From the NCBI RefSeq assembly GCF_900091565.1, contig NZ_FMCV01000013.1:1-64000 (forward strand): a stretch of DNA of 64,000 bases, written 5' to 3'. Below are positions 40,213 to 48,748 of the stretch, one piece after another (position 1 is the first letter of the stretch; the number at the start of each line of letters is the position of its first letter). Source of the DNA: Micromonospora marina (GTDB taxonomy: Bacteria; Actinomycetota; Actinomycetes; Mycobacteriales; Micromonosporaceae). The notes below the pieces were generated by a model. That model did not search any database. It saw only the letters and a list, made by a program, of their open reading frames with translations, and was not told the origin of the DNA. The position numbers were made by a program, and so were the translations under genes.

Positions 40213-40241
40213 ATTCACCGCCCGTTCACCTTCCGTTCACC
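40213..40241 (-). promoter_or_regulatory. PHO box (three 11-bp direct repeats) for DUF47-pit
   Basis: ATTCACC (40213-40219), GTTCACC (40224-40230) and GTTCACC (40235-40241) recur every 11 bp, matching the actinobacterial PhoP direct-repeat unit GTTCACC plus 4 nt. The box lies about 50 bp upstream of the TAGCAT -10 of the DUF47-pit operon and directly after the ppk2 stop codon, so PhoP activation of phosphate uptake is likely. Confidence 0.8.
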
Positions 40242-40244
40242 TGA

Positions 40245-41195
40245 TCATGGGCGACGCTGGCTCCGTAACCGGTCACGCTCCCGTTCGACGTCGAAATCGG
40301 CAGGCGGATACCCCAGATGCAACCCGTCGAACGTCTCCCGCAGCAGGTGGGCGACCGCCCAGTCGCGGTACCACTTGCGGTCCGCCGGCACCACGAACCA
40401 CGGCGCGGCATCAGTGCCGCAACGCTCCAGAGCCTCGGCGTACGCGGCCTGGTACGCGCCCCAACGGGCCCGGGTGTCCAGATCGCTCGGGTTGTACTTC
40501 CAGAACTTCGTCGGGTCGGTGAGCCGCTCCATCAGCCGCTCGCCCTGCTCGGCGTGCGAGATGTGCAGCATGACCTTCACCACTGTGACCGCCTGCTCGG
40601 CCAGTTCCCGCTCGAAGTCGTTGATGACCGCGTACCGGGACCGCCAGGTCGCCTCGTCGACCAGCCCTTCCACCCGGGCGATGAGCACGTCCTCGTAGTG
40701 CGAGCGGTTGAACACGCCCACGTACCCGGGTGGCGGCAGCGCCCGGCGTACCCGCCAGAGGAAGTCGTGCCGCAACTCCTCCTCGGTCGGCGGCCCGAAC
40801 GAGCGGATGTGCAGCCCGAGCGGGTTCATCGCGCCCGCCACCCGCTTGACCGTGCCGTCCTTGCCGCCGCAGTCCATCGCCTGGAGCACCAGCAGCACCC
40901 GCCGTGGACGGTCGCCGCCCAGCCCGGCGTCCGCCTGGGCCGGCGCGCTGGTGGCGCTGCCCGGCCCGGCGGCGCCCTGCGCCGCGGCGTACAGCATCTC
41001 CTGCTGCCGCCCGAGTTCCGCACCCATCAGCTCGACCTGGGTCCGCGCCCAGTCCTTGCGCGCCGGACCGTAACCGGCCGCCACCGGCAGCCCCGGCGTC
41101 GACCGGGGGTCGATCGCCTCCAGATCCACCGGCCCCGGCGCCACTCGCAGCAGTTCCCGCATAGGCCCACCGACGGGCCGCACCACCTCACTCAT
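40245..41195 (-). CDS. ppk2: PPK2-family polyphosphate kinase / polyphosphate:nucleotide phosphotransferase
   Basis: 316 residues. P-loop kinase fold with Walker A LQAMDCGGKDGTVKRV (near residue 113), HIRSFGPPTEEEL, WRVRRALPPPGYVGVFNRSH containing the Walker B-like Asn-Arg-Ser-His and YEDV, and the lid RLTDPTKFWKYNPSD. It transfers phosphate between polyphosphate and NDP or NMP; the class cannot be settled. It stands next to phosphate uptake genes, linking storage and import. ATG 41195 is preceded by a G-run; ATG 41162 (MRELLR) is possible. Extension to 41396 has no support. Confidence 0.88.
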   Translation of the reverse strand: MSEVVRPVGGPMRELLRVAPGPVDLEAIDPRSTPGLPVAAGYGPARKDWARTQVELMGAELGRQQEMLYAAAQGAAGPGSATSAPAQADAGLGGDRPRRVLLVLQAMDCGGKDGTVKRVAGAMNPLGLHIRSFGPPTEEELRHDFLWRVRRALPPPGYVGVFNRSHYEDVLIARVEGLVDEATWRSRYAVINDFERELAEQAVTVVKVMLHISHAEQGERLMERLTDPTKFWKYNPSDLDTRARWGAYQAAYAEALERCGTDAAPWFVVPADRKWYRDWAVAHLLRETFDGLHLGYPPADFDVERERDRLRSQRRP

Positions 41196-41362
41196 CCCCC
41201 GATCCTCACCCCCGGAGCCGTTCCCCGCCCGCCTCGTCCCGCCGATCTTGCGATTGCGGCCTCCGGTACGCCCGGAAAGCACCGTTTGCCGGGGCGGCAA
41301 GTGCAAGATCAACGAGGATGGGTGGGGTGCCGTGGTGAGGGGTGGGGCGGGAGAATGAGGGG

Positions 41363-42316
41363 GTGGACGAGCTTGCGGGGGAGTTCGAGGCGGCACGAGG
41401 GCGTCTCCTGGCTGTGGCGCAGCGGATGCTTGGTAGCCGCAGCGAGGCCGAGGACGCGGTGCAGGAGACCTGGCTGCGCTTCTCCGGCGCGCTGAGCGAC
41501 CCCGAGCAGCGCGCCCGCGTGCGCGATCTGCGCGGCTGGCTCGTCACCACCTGCTCCCGGATCTGCCTCGACGTGCTCCGCTCCGCCCGGGTGCGCCGGG
41601 AGGCGTACCCCGGTCAGTGGCTCCCCGAACCGGTGGTGACAGCGGTGCCGGCGGCGGACGGGTTCGCGCCCGACCCGGCCGAGCGGGCGGTGCGGGCCGA
41701 CCAGCTCGGCACCGCGCTGCTGGTGGTGCTGGAACGGCTGACGCCGGAGCAGCGGGTGGCGTTCGTCCTGCACGACGTGTTCGCGGTGCCGTTCTCCGAC
41801 GTGGCGGACGTGCTCGCGGTGACGCCGGAGGCGGCGCGTCAGCTGGCCTCCCGGGCCCGCCGGGCGGTGCACGGGCCGGACGCGCCCCGGCACAGCGCCG
41901 ACCTCGCCGAGCAGCGGCGGGTGCTCGCCGCGTTCGCCGCGGCGGTGGAGTCCGGCGAGCTGGAGCAGTTGGTCCGCGTACTCGCCCCGGGCGTCGTGTC
42001 GATCGGCGACGCCGGCGGTCACTTCCCGGCCGGAACCCGGCCGGTGGTCGGCACCGACTCGGTCGGCCGCCTGCTCCTCGCGCTGTACGGCCAGGCCCGG
42101 CAGCGGGGTGGCCTGCGCGGCCGGCCGGTGCTGGTGGACGGGACGCTGGGATGGCAGTCGGAGTTCCTCCACCGGGACGGGCGGACCATCCGGATGGTCA
42201 CCTCGTTCGCGGTCCACGAGGGGCGGGTCACCGGTGTGTTCAACCAGCTCAACCCGGACAAGGTGAGCGACCTGCCGCCGCTGGGGCCGGACGCCGTCTG
42301 GCCGCCGCGCTGGTGA
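41363..42316 (+). CDS. ECF41-type sigma factor with C-terminal SnoaL-like domain
   Basis: 317 residues. Sigma region 2 (FEAARGRLLAVAQRMLGSRS, EAEDAVQETWLRFS) and region 4 (TPEQRVAFVLHDVFAVPFSD, VADVLAVTPEAARQLASRAR) are joined by a linker with the ECF41 mark WLPEP. The extra C-terminal SnoaL-like domain carries DAGGHFPAG and NPDKVS, the two ECF41 motifs that tune sigma activity in place of an anti-sigma factor. ECF41 genes usually sit beside a COE gene (carboxymuconolactone decarboxylase, oxidoreductase or epimerase), absent here. GTG 41363 has GGGAG 9 nt upstream; GTG 41342 is an alternative. Confidence 0.88.
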   Translation: MDELAGEFEAARGRLLAVAQRMLGSRSEAEDAVQETWLRFSGALSDPEQRARVRDLRGWLVTTCSRICLDVLRSARVRREAYPGQWLPEPVVTAVPAADGFAPDPAERAVRADQLGTALLVVLERLTPEQRVAFVLHDVFAVPFSDVADVLAVTPEAARQLASRARRAVHGPDAPRHSADLAEQRRVLAAFAAAVESGELEQLVRVLAPGVVSIGDAGGHFPAGTRPVVGTDSVGRLLLALYGQARQRGGLRGRPVLVDGTLGWQSEFLHRDGRTIRMVTSFAVHEGRVTGVFNQLNPDKVSDLPPLGPDAVWPPRW

Positions 42317-42322
42317 GCCGGC

Positions 42323-42829
42323 TCAGACCACCAGCGCCAGCCACTTCCGGTACGACGTGGCGAACGGTTCGGTGCCGTCGCCGAGCGCGCCGAGCAGCCA
42401 GCGGGACGCGGCCTCGGCCTCGGTGACCACGTCGTCCGGGTAGCCCCAGCGGGCCCGGTGCACGGCGAACTCGTCCTCGTCGCGCAGCTCGACCAGGCCG
42501 GTCTCGCGGCGGCGCACCACGTCCAGGTCGAGGTCGACCAGGTGGACGGTGTCCTCCCCCTCCCAGCGGGCCGGGGTGGCGATGTCGCAGTAGACCTCGC
42601 TGGTGCGCGGCGGCGGGTTGAACATGCCGGTCCACCACCCGTGGTGCGGCACCAGCAGGACGAACGGGATCTGCTCGACCGACGGGCGGCCGTGGTAGAC
42701 GGACTCGGTACCGGCGGGCACGCCGAGCCAGACGCCGAGGTCGTCCTCGGCGAGCCGGCGGGCCGGGTAGTCGCGGTGGGCGCTGCCGTCGTACTTGCGG
42801 TAGATCACGCGGACCACGTCGCTCGGCAT
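42323..42829 (-). CDS. DUF402-domain protein
   Basis: 168 residues. The DUF402 (FomD-like/YgaC) fold: DVVRVIYRKYDGSAHRDYPA, VPHHGWWTGMFNP, the strand pair EVYCDIATPARWE, and the metal-binding LVDLDLDVVRRRE near residue 100, ending in RARWGYPDDVVTEAEAA. Characterised relatives hydrolyse nucleoside di- or triphosphates or CMP adducts; the substrate here is unknown. TAGGGT (42842-42837) ends 7 nt before ATG 42829. It converges with the sigma factor gene and diverges from the helicase. Confidence 0.88.
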   Translation of the reverse strand: MPSDVVRVIYRKYDGSAHRDYPARRLAEDDLGVWLGVPAGTESVYHGRPSVEQIPFVLLVPHHGWWTGMFNPPPRTSEVYCDIATPARWEGEDTVHLVDLDLDVVRRRETGLVELRDEDEFAVHRARWGYPDDVVTEAEAASRWLLGALGDGTEPFATSYRKWLALVV

Positions 42830-42953
42830 GCCTGGCACCCTAACCGATTCCGGCCACGCCACGCGATCGGGAGGTAACCGGACGCGACCCGCCGTCCCGC
42901 CACGCCGCCGGAGCGGCCGGACCACGGTCGGTGCCGGCGGGTACGGTCGCACG

Positions 42954-45098
42954 GTGACCCCGTCCCGTACCGCCACCGGCCCGGCCGTCCCGAAGAAGCG
43001 CCGCAGTGGCCGCGCCGGTGCGGGGGAGCTGCTGACCGCCGCTGTGGGCGCGGTTCCGGGCGGCGCGGCCCGGCCGGGTCAGCAGCAGATGGCCGAGGCG
43101 ATCGAGCGCAGCATCGCCTCCGGCGAGCATCTTCTGGTGCAGGCCGGCACCGGCACCGGCAAGTCCCTGGCCTACCTCGCCCCGGCGCTGACCGTGGACG
43201 GCCCGGTGGTGGTCTCCACCGCCACGCTGGCGTTGCAGTCCCAGCTCGTCGAGCACGACCTGCCCCGGCTGGCCGACGCAGTCGAGCCGGTGCTGCGCCG
43301 CCGTCCCACCTTCGCGGTGCTGAAGGGGCGTCACCACTACCTCTGCCTGGCCCGGCTGGACAGCTCGGTCGAGGACGAGCCCGACGACGCCCTGTTCGAC
43401 GCGCCGCGGTCCGGTGGCGGGGGCACCAAGTGGCTCGGCGAGGCGGGCCGCCTGGGCAAGCAGGTGCAGCGGCTGCGCGACTGGGCGGAGGAGACGGCCA
43501 CCGGCGACCGGGACGAGCTGGACCCGGGCGTGGACGACCAGGTGTGGCGAAGCGTGTCCATGCCGGCCCGGGAGTGCGTCGGCGCGAGCCGCTGCCCGTT
43601 CGGGCAGGAGTGCTTCGCGGAGGCGTCCCGGGCCCGGGCCCGCGAGGCCGACATCGTGGTCACCAACCACAGCCTGCTCGCCGTCGACATGCTCGCCGGG
43701 CGGCACATCGTGCCGCCGCACAAGCTGCTCGTGGTGGACGAGGCGCACGAGCTGGCCGACCGGGTCTCCTCGGCCGCCCAGGCCGAGCTGGTGCCGGAGC
43801 TGATCGACAGGTCCACCCGGCGGGCCCGGCCGCTGCTGCGCCCGGACCTGGCCGAGCGGCTCACCGAGGCCGGTGACGCGCTGGCGGTGGGGCTGGCCGA
43901 GGCGCCCGCCGGGCGGCTCACCGCCGGTCTGCCGCCCGCGCTGCGCGAGGCGTGCACGCTCCTGGACTCGGCGACCCGGGCCGCGCTGGAGGCGATCGGC
44001 GACGTGAAGTCCGACGACCCCGATCCGGTACGCAAGCAGCAGGCCAAGGCGGTGCTGGACGAGTTGTCCGCCACCGCCCAGCGGCTGCTGGAGGAGGCCG
44101 ACCACGACGTCGCGTGGGTCGAGAAGCCGGACAACGGCAGTCGCCGGGCGCTCGTCGTCGCGCCGCTGTCGGTGGCGGGCACGCTCGCCACCCACCTGTA
44201 CGACGAGCGCACTGTGGTCGCCACCTCGGCGACGCTGGCGCTGGGCGGGCGCTTCGACACGGTGGCCCGGGCGCTGGGGTTGGACGCGCCGCCGCCCGCC
44301 CCGCCGTCCCCGGCCGCCGCCGCGCTCGCCACCGCTGCCGCCGCGGGCCGTTCCCCGGTCGCGCCGCCGGTGGCCGCCACCGAGGGCAGCCGGGCGTCGA
44401 TCGGCACCGTCCCGGCGACCGAGGGGCCGGGCTGGAGTTCGCTCGACGTCGGCTCGCCGTTCGACTACGCCCGGCAGGGCATCCTGTACGTGGCAGCGCA
44501 CCTGCCCCGCCCCAGCGTCTCCGGGCTGCCCGGACCGGCGGGTGAGGAACTGCTGGCGCTGGTCGAGGCGCTCGGTGGTCGTACCCTCGGGCTCTTCTCG
44601 TCGCGACGGGCCGCGCAGCAGGCGGCGGAGCTGGTCCGCGCGCGGACCGACCTGCCGGTGCTGCTCCAGGGCGAGGAGGCGCTGCCGCTGCTGGTGCGCC
44701 GGTTCCGCGAGGTGCGGGAGAGCTGCCTGTTCGGGGTGATGTCGCTCTGGCAGGGGGTGGACGTGCCGGGCGACGCCTGCCAGCTCGTGGTGATCGACAG
44801 GTTGCCGTTCCCCCGGCCGGACGAGCCGCTCGCCGCGGCGCGGGCGGCGGCGGTGGACGCCGGTGGCGGCTCGGGTTTCGCGGCGGTGAGCGTGCCGATC
44901 GCGGCGGTCCGGCTGGCCCAGGGCGTCGGCCGGCTGATCCGGGCCACCGGCGACCGGGGCGTGGTGGCGGTGCTCGACTCGCGGCTGGAGACGGCGCGCG
45001 GGTACGGCCCGTTCCTGCGGCGCTCGCTGCCGCCGTTCTGGTACACCACCCGCCCGGAGGTGGCCCGGGGCGCGCTGGAACGGCTCGCCAGGAGCTGA
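42954..45098 (+). CDS. DinG/YoaA-like ATP-dependent DNA helicase
   Basis: 714 residues, superfamily 2 XPD-type helicase. Walker A LLVQAGTGTGKSLAYLAPAL near residue 65; an iron-sulfur insertion with Cys in YLCLARLD, ARECVGASRCPFGQECFAE; DEAH as LLVVDEAHELADR near 263; and C-terminal motifs SLWQGVDVPGDAC and LAQGVGRLIRATGDRGV. Acts 5'-3' on DNA, probably in repair or removal of R-loops. A low-complexity Ala/Pro insertion (about residues 443-470) separates the helicase lobes. TACGGT (42942-42947) ends 6 nt before GTG 42954; the open frame further left is not transcribed from it. Confidence 0.92.
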   Translation: MTPSRTATGPAVPKKRRSGRAGAGELLTAAVGAVPGGAARPGQQQMAEAIERSIASGEHLLVQAGTGTGKSLAYLAPALTVDGPVVVSTATLALQSQLVEHDLPRLADAVEPVLRRRPTFAVLKGRHHYLCLARLDSSVEDEPDDALFDAPRSGGGGTKWLGEAGRLGKQVQRLRDWAEETATGDRDELDPGVDDQVWRSVSMPARECVGASRCPFGQECFAEASRARAREADIVVTNHSLLAVDMLAGRHIVPPHKLLVVDEAHELADRVSSAAQAELVPELIDRSTRRARPLLRPDLAERLTEAGDALAVGLAEAPAGRLTAGLPPALREACTLLDSATRAALEAIGDVKSDDPDPVRKQQAKAVLDELSATAQRLLEEADHDVAWVEKPDNGSRRALVVAPLSVAGTLATHLYDERTVVATSATLALGGRFDTVARALGLDAPPPAPPSPAAAALATAAAAGRSPVAPPVAATEGSRASIGTVPATEGPGWSSLDVGSPFDYARQGILYVAAHLPRPSVSGLPGPAGEELLALVEALGGRTLGLFSSRRAAQQAAELVRARTDLPVLLQGEEALPLLVRRFREVRESCLFGVMSLWQGVDVPGDACQLVVIDRLPFPRPDEPLAAARAAAVDAGGGSGFAAVSVPIAAVRLAQGVGRLIRATGDRGVVAVLDSRLETARGYGPFLRRSLPPFWYTTRPEVARGALERLARS

Positions 45099-45133
45099 CG
45101 CCCGCGCCTCCCCGGAGGGGTGACGCGGGCGTC
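45097..45133. terminator. Bidirectional terminator between helicase and AI-2E genes
   Basis: GACGCCCGCG (45097-45106) and CGCGGGCGTC (45124-45133) are perfect 10-bp arms. The loop holds a second small stem of CCTC and GAGG. It lies between two convergent genes and starts inside the helicase stop codon. Confidence 0.75.
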
Positions 45134-45149
45134 GGCGGGTCGTGCCGGG

Positions 45150-46448
45150 TCAGGGCGCCTGGGAGGCGACCACCACCGCGTCCGGTGGGGTGTCCGGCAC
45201 GGCTCGCGCGGCGAGGCGGCGCACCGCGGTGTTGAGTACGGCGATCAGCGGCACCGCGACCAGCGCGCCGGCGATGCCGGCGAGCACCACTCCGGCGGCG
45301 ATGCCGATGATCACGGCGAGCGGGTGGATGGCCACCGCCCTGCCCATGATCAGCGGCTGGAGCACGTGTCCCTCGATCTGCTGCACGCCGACCACCGCGG
45401 CCAGGATGACCAGGGCGATGCCGGGGCCGCTGTCGACCAGCGCCACCAGCACGGCGACCACGCCGGACAGGAACGCGCCGACGATCGGGATGAACGCGCC
45501 GAGGAAGACCAGCGCGGCCAGCGGGAACGCGAACGGGATGTCGAACGCCACCAGGAAGATGCCGATGCCGACGGCGTCGATGAACGCGACCAGCACTGTG
45601 GCACGCACGTAGGCGCCGAGCGTCGCCCAGGACGCGCGCCCGGCGTCGTCGACCTTCCACCGCGCCGCGACCGGCAGCAGCCGGACGATGAACCGCCAGA
45701 TCACGTTGCCGTCGCGGAGGAAGAAGAACGTGGCGAACAGCACCAGGACCGTGCCGGTGAGCACCTCGGCGAGCGTGGCGGCGGTGCTTATCGCACCGCT
45801 GGTGAACCGCTCGGTGTTGCCGTTGATCCAGTTCTGCGCCTCGTCGATGTAGCGGTCGAGCTGGCTGTCGGACAGGTGCAGCGGCCCGGTCTTGAACCAG
45901 TCCTGGATCTGCCGGACGCCCTCGGAGGACTTCTCGCTCAGCTCCGGTACGCCCTTGATGAACTCGTTCACCACGAGCGTGAGCGTGCCGACGACGGCGG
46001 CCAGGCCGCCGACCAGCACCACGGCGGTCGCCAGCGAGCGGGGCAGCCGGGCCCGCAGCAGCCAGCCGACCGCTGGGGCGAGCAGCGCGGAGAGCAGCAG
46101 CGCGACGGTCAGTGGGATGATCACGATGCTGATCGTGCCGACGATCTTGATCAGGGCCCAGGTCACGATGCCGATCACGATCAGGCGCCAGCACCACGCG
46201 GCGGCGATGCGCAGCGCGTGCGGCACCTCCGTGTCGTCCCGGCTCACGGTCGAGGAGTGCAACGCCGCCGGTGACGCCGCACCCGCGACCGTCGCCTCCG
46301 GCGCGGCGGGCGGCCCCGGCGCGGCGGGCGAGGCCACGCCCGCGTCCTCCACCTCCGCGGCGGCCCGCCGGGTCCGGGCCGTCTCCCGGCCCGACTCGTA
46401 CGCGCGGCGGAGCCGCCCGCGCATCCGCTCGAAGCGGCTCAAGCGCAC
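45150..46448 (-). CDS. AI-2E family permease (TqsA/YdiK-like)
   Basis: About 432 residues. A basic N-terminus (RMRGRLRRAYESGRE) and an Ala/Pro-rich linker are followed by eight membrane segments of the AI-2E exporter fold, a large extracellular region with LSEKSSEGVRQIQDWFKTG and the conserved DGNVIWRFIVRLLP, and GAFIPIVGAFLSG and EGHVLQPLIMGRAV near the C-terminus. The family includes exporters and Na+/H+ antiporters; quorum signal export should not be assumed. The start is uncertain: GTG 46448 (VRLSRFER) is chosen, with GTG 46469 as alternative downstream of a TATCCT box. Confidence 0.82.
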   Translation of the reverse strand: MRLSRFERMRGRLRRAYESGRETARTRRAAAEVEDAGVASPAAPGPPAAPEATVAGAASPAALHSSTVSRDDTEVPHALRIAAAWCWRLIVIGIVTWALIKIVGTISIVIIPLTVALLLSALLAPAVGWLLRARLPRSLATAVVLVGGLAAVVGTLTLVVNEFIKGVPELSEKSSEGVRQIQDWFKTGPLHLSDSQLDRYIDEAQNWINGNTERFTSGAISTAATLAEVLTGTVLVLFATFFFLRDGNVIWRFIVRLLPVAARWKVDDAGRASWATLGAYVRATVLVAFIDAVGIGIFLVAFDIPFAFPLAALVFLGAFIPIVGAFLSGVVAVLVALVDSGPGIALVILAAVVGVQQIEGHVLQPLIMGRAVAIHPLAVIIGIAAGVVLAGIAGALVAVPLIAVLNTAVRRLAARAVPDTPPDAVVVASQAP

Positions 46449-46596
46449 CTCCGGCAAATTCAGCCCCACCAGGTCGCAGGGGGCACAGGATACGTCCGTA
46501 CGCCCCACCCTAGGGCGACTCGGCCACACATTGCCCTCCCGGCGCTCTCACCAACCACACCGGGATCGATCCGCGACCACGCGGTAGCGTCTTCGC

Positions 46597-46944
46597 GTGA
46601 CCGCCGACCAGAGTCTCGACGCCGGCCTGCCGATCCGCCTGCTGCACGACCGCGTGCTGGTGCGTACCGAGGGTGCGGAGGGGGAACGCCGCTCCACCGC
46701 CGGCATCGTGATACCCGCGACGGCCGCCGTGGGCAAGCGGCTGGCCTGGGCCACGGCGGTCGGCGTCGGGCCGAACGTCCGCGCGGTCGTGGCCGGTGAC
46801 CGGGTGCTGTTCGACCCGGACGACCGCTCCGAGGTCGAGTTGCACGGACGGGCGTACGTGCTGCTGCGCGAGCGCGACGTGCACGCCGTGGCGGCCGAGC
46901 GGGTGGAGACCACCGCGGCCGGCTCCACCGGTCTCTACCTTTAG
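46597..46944 (+). CDS. Stand-alone GroES-like co-chaperonin
   Basis: 115 residues with the GroES beta-barrel: IRLLHDRVLVRTEG at 13-26, a mobile-loop region ending in STAGIVIPATAAVGK (the hydrophobic IVI binds the GroEL apical domain), GVGPNVRAVVAGDRVLFDPD and a C-terminal LLRERDVHAV. It carries extra residues at both ends compared with the usual 97-102. No groEL is adjacent; the window's groEL lies 12 kb away and lacks a partner groES. It may be a specialised co-chaperonin. TAGCGT (46585-46590) ends 6 nt before GTG 46597; no CIRCE element precedes it. Confidence 0.85.
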   Translation: MTADQSLDAGLPIRLLHDRVLVRTEGAEGERRSTAGIVIPATAAVGKRLAWATAVGVGPNVRAVVAGDRVLFDPDDRSEVELHGRAYVLLRERDVHAVAAERVETTAAGSTGLYL

Positions 46945-47021
46945 CCCTCACCTGCGGCGCTGTTTGCGGCGCTGCCCGGCGGGAAGCCCAGGCACCTCAG
47001 CGCGCCCTGGGGAGGGACACC

Positions 47022-47189
47022 ATGCCGGTAGTGATCAAGAAGATCCTCGCCTGGGGATTCCTCGCGTTCCTGATCTACTTCATGGCGTTCCGGCCGGACG
47101 GGGCGGCGCAGATGTTCAAGGGCATCGGCGGCGCGCTGATGGCCATCGCCCAGGGGCTCGGCGACTTCCTGACCGGCCTGATGAGCTGA
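47022..47189 (+). CDS. Small conserved-looking membrane protein (55 aa)
   Basis: 55 residues: basic start PVVIKKILAW, a hydrophobic helix GFLAFLIYFMAF, then a second mildly hydrophobic stretch GIGGALMAIAQGLGDFLTGL. A strong GGGGAGGG (47009-47015) lies 6 nt before ATG 47022 and codons are G/C-ended, so it is very likely translated. Function unknown. It follows the GroES-like gene by 77 nt and converges with the PrsW gene, 18 nt away. Confidence 0.8.
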   Translation: MPVVIKKILAWGFLAFLIYFMAFRPDGAAQMFKGIGGALMAIAQGLGDFLTGLMS

Positions 47190-47207
47190 CCGGCGGGCCG
47201 GCCGGCC

Positions 47208-48683
47208 TCAGCGCCCGGGGTGCCAGGGCGCGCCCGGGCCGTAGCCGCCCGGACCGTAGCCGCCCGGACCGTAGCCGCCCAGACCGTGTCCGCCCGGACC
47301 GTAGCCGCCCTGGGGGAAGGCGGGCGGCTGGGCCAGCACCACCGGGATCGGCACCACCGGGTCGTCCGGCGCCTCCACCGGGCGCTGCGAACCGTCCGGG
47401 AACCGCAGGTGGTAACGCTGACCGTCCCAGACCCCGACCGGCGCCTGCGGGTCACGACCGACGAAGAACGACCGGTACGCGGTGATCGCGTCCAGCAGCT
47501 CCCGTTCCTCCCGTGCCGTCCGCTCCCGCTCCTCCGGCTTACGGTCCAGCCCTCGGCGCATCCCGTCCCGCAGCAGCGCCAGACGAGTCGCGGCGAACTG
47601 GTAGCCGCGCATCGCGCGTACCCCGCCGTCACCGGCGACCCGCCGCGCCCAGGTGCGCGCCGCGTGCCGCCGGCCCAGGCTGCCCAGCGCCGCCACCTCG
47701 GGCGGGGTGAGCCAGCCCGCGCGGACGTAGTCCGGCAGCGTGCGCTCGGTCAGCCGGCCCTCCCAGGCGCGCAGCCACACCGCCAGCCCGACCATCGCGA
47801 AGAAGATCGGCACCATCACGCCGATGTAGCCGTAGAGCACGATCACGGTCTCGCCGGTGGCCTGGGCCAGCGAGGGCAGCAGGTTCCAGGTGCCGTGCAG
47901 GATCATCGCCAGCAGCAGCCCGGCGAGCGGCGCGAGCACCCGTACGCGCCGGTCCGCGGTACGCGCGGCGACGCCCAGCCCGACGCCGGTCATCGAGGTG
48001 AACAGCGGGTGGGCGAAGCCGAACAGCAGGATCCGGACGATGAAGATCGCGATCACCTGCTGCGCGCCGGTGGCCGGTCCGTACTGCTCGACGCCGGTGC
48101 GGTAGCCGTAGCCGCCCAGGTAGAGGATGTTCTCCACCATCGCGAAGCCGACCGCGGAGAGCCCGCAGTAGACCAGGCCGTCGGTGATGCCGGAGAACTC
48201 CCGCCGCCGGAAGACAAGCACCAGGAGCGGGCCGGCCGCCTTGGTCAGCTCCTCGATGAACGGCGCGACGAGCACCGCGGTCAGCGCGGCGGGCAGCCCC
48301 CAGTCGTCGAACAGCCCGGCGGCCCCGGTGTTCACCAGCAGCGAGATCGCGGTGGAGACGAAGGCGCCCCAGGCGAAACAGAAGATCAGGTACTTCAGCG
48401 GCTCCGGCTCGTACCGGTCGAGCCAGAGGAAGCAGAAGACCAGCACCGGCACCGGCAGGATCGCCGCGATCACACCCACCAGCAGCGCTTCGGCGCCCAG
48501 GCTCTCGCCGAGCGTGAACACCATGAACAGCGCGCCGGCCGCGATCAGCAGCACCACACCGGCCAGCACCAGGAAGCGTCGCCAGCCGAGCCGGCGCAGC
48601 GGCATCCGGGGCGTCGGCGCCCCCGGCGGGGCGGCGGGCGCGTGCGGTGGCGGCGGGGCTGCGCCGGGCGGGGTGTCGGCCAT
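47208..48683 (-). CDS. PrsW-family intramembrane metalloprotease
   Basis: 491 residues. A Pro-rich cytoplasmic N-terminus, about eight helices carrying the PrsW motifs: WLDRYEPEPL, FIEELTKAAGPLLVL (EExxK near residue 170), FAMVENILYLGGYGY (ENxxY), FAHPLFTSMTGVGLG and MILHGTWNLLPS. The four motifs supply metal ligands for site-1 proteolysis; PrsW of Bacillus cleaves an anti-sigma factor. The long C-terminal cytoplasmic part ends with GYGPGG repeats. TACGCT (48695-48690) ends 6 nt before ATG 48683; the start is therefore not at 48791. Confidence 0.88.
   Translation of the reverse strand: MADTPPGAAPPPPHAPAAPPGAPTPRMPLRRLGWRRFLVLAGVVLLIAAGALFMVFTLGESLGAEALLVGVIAAILPVPVLVFCFLWLDRYEPEPLKYLIFCFAWGAFVSTAISLLVNTGAAGLFDDWGLPAALTAVLVAPFIEELTKAAGPLLVLVFRRREFSGITDGLVYCGLSAVGFAMVENILYLGGYGYRTGVEQYGPATGAQQVIAIFIVRILLFGFAHPLFTSMTGVGLGVAARTADRRVRVLAPLAGLLLAMILHGTWNLLPSLAQATGETVIVLYGYIGVMVPIFFAMVGLAVWLRAWEGRLTERTLPDYVRAGWLTPPEVAALGSLGRRHAARTWARRVAGDGGVRAMRGYQFAATRLALLRDGMRRGLDRKPEERERTAREERELLDAITAYRSFFVGRDPQAPVGVWDGQRYHLRFPDGSQRPVEAPDDPVVPIPVVLAQPPAFPQGGYGPGGHGLGGYGPGGYGPGGYGPGAPWHPGR
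47236..47310 (-). repeat. Tandem GYGPGG-coding repeat in the PrsW gene
   Basis: The 15-base unit CCCGGACCGTAGCCG recurs about five times with few changes, coding GYGPGG-type repeats at the protein's C-terminus. Slippage could vary the copy number between strains without a frame change. Confidence 0.8.
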
Positions 48684-48748
48684 GCGGTCAGCGTAGTCAC
48701 CCACGACCCACTGGTCCGGTCGCATCGTGCGGGCTGTGCTCCCGAACA

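Noticed and set aside
41244..41310. GATCTTGC / GCAAGATC inverted repeat as a terminator
   Set aside because: The flanking genes (ppk2 and the sigma factor) diverge, so no transcript ends here; arms are only 8 bp with a loop over 50 nt. It could be an operator but nothing else supports that.
43918..46197. 759-codon open frame opposite and beyond the helicase gene
   Set aside because: Crosses a bidirectional terminator and two real convergent genes; low-complexity Arg/Pro/Ala sequence.
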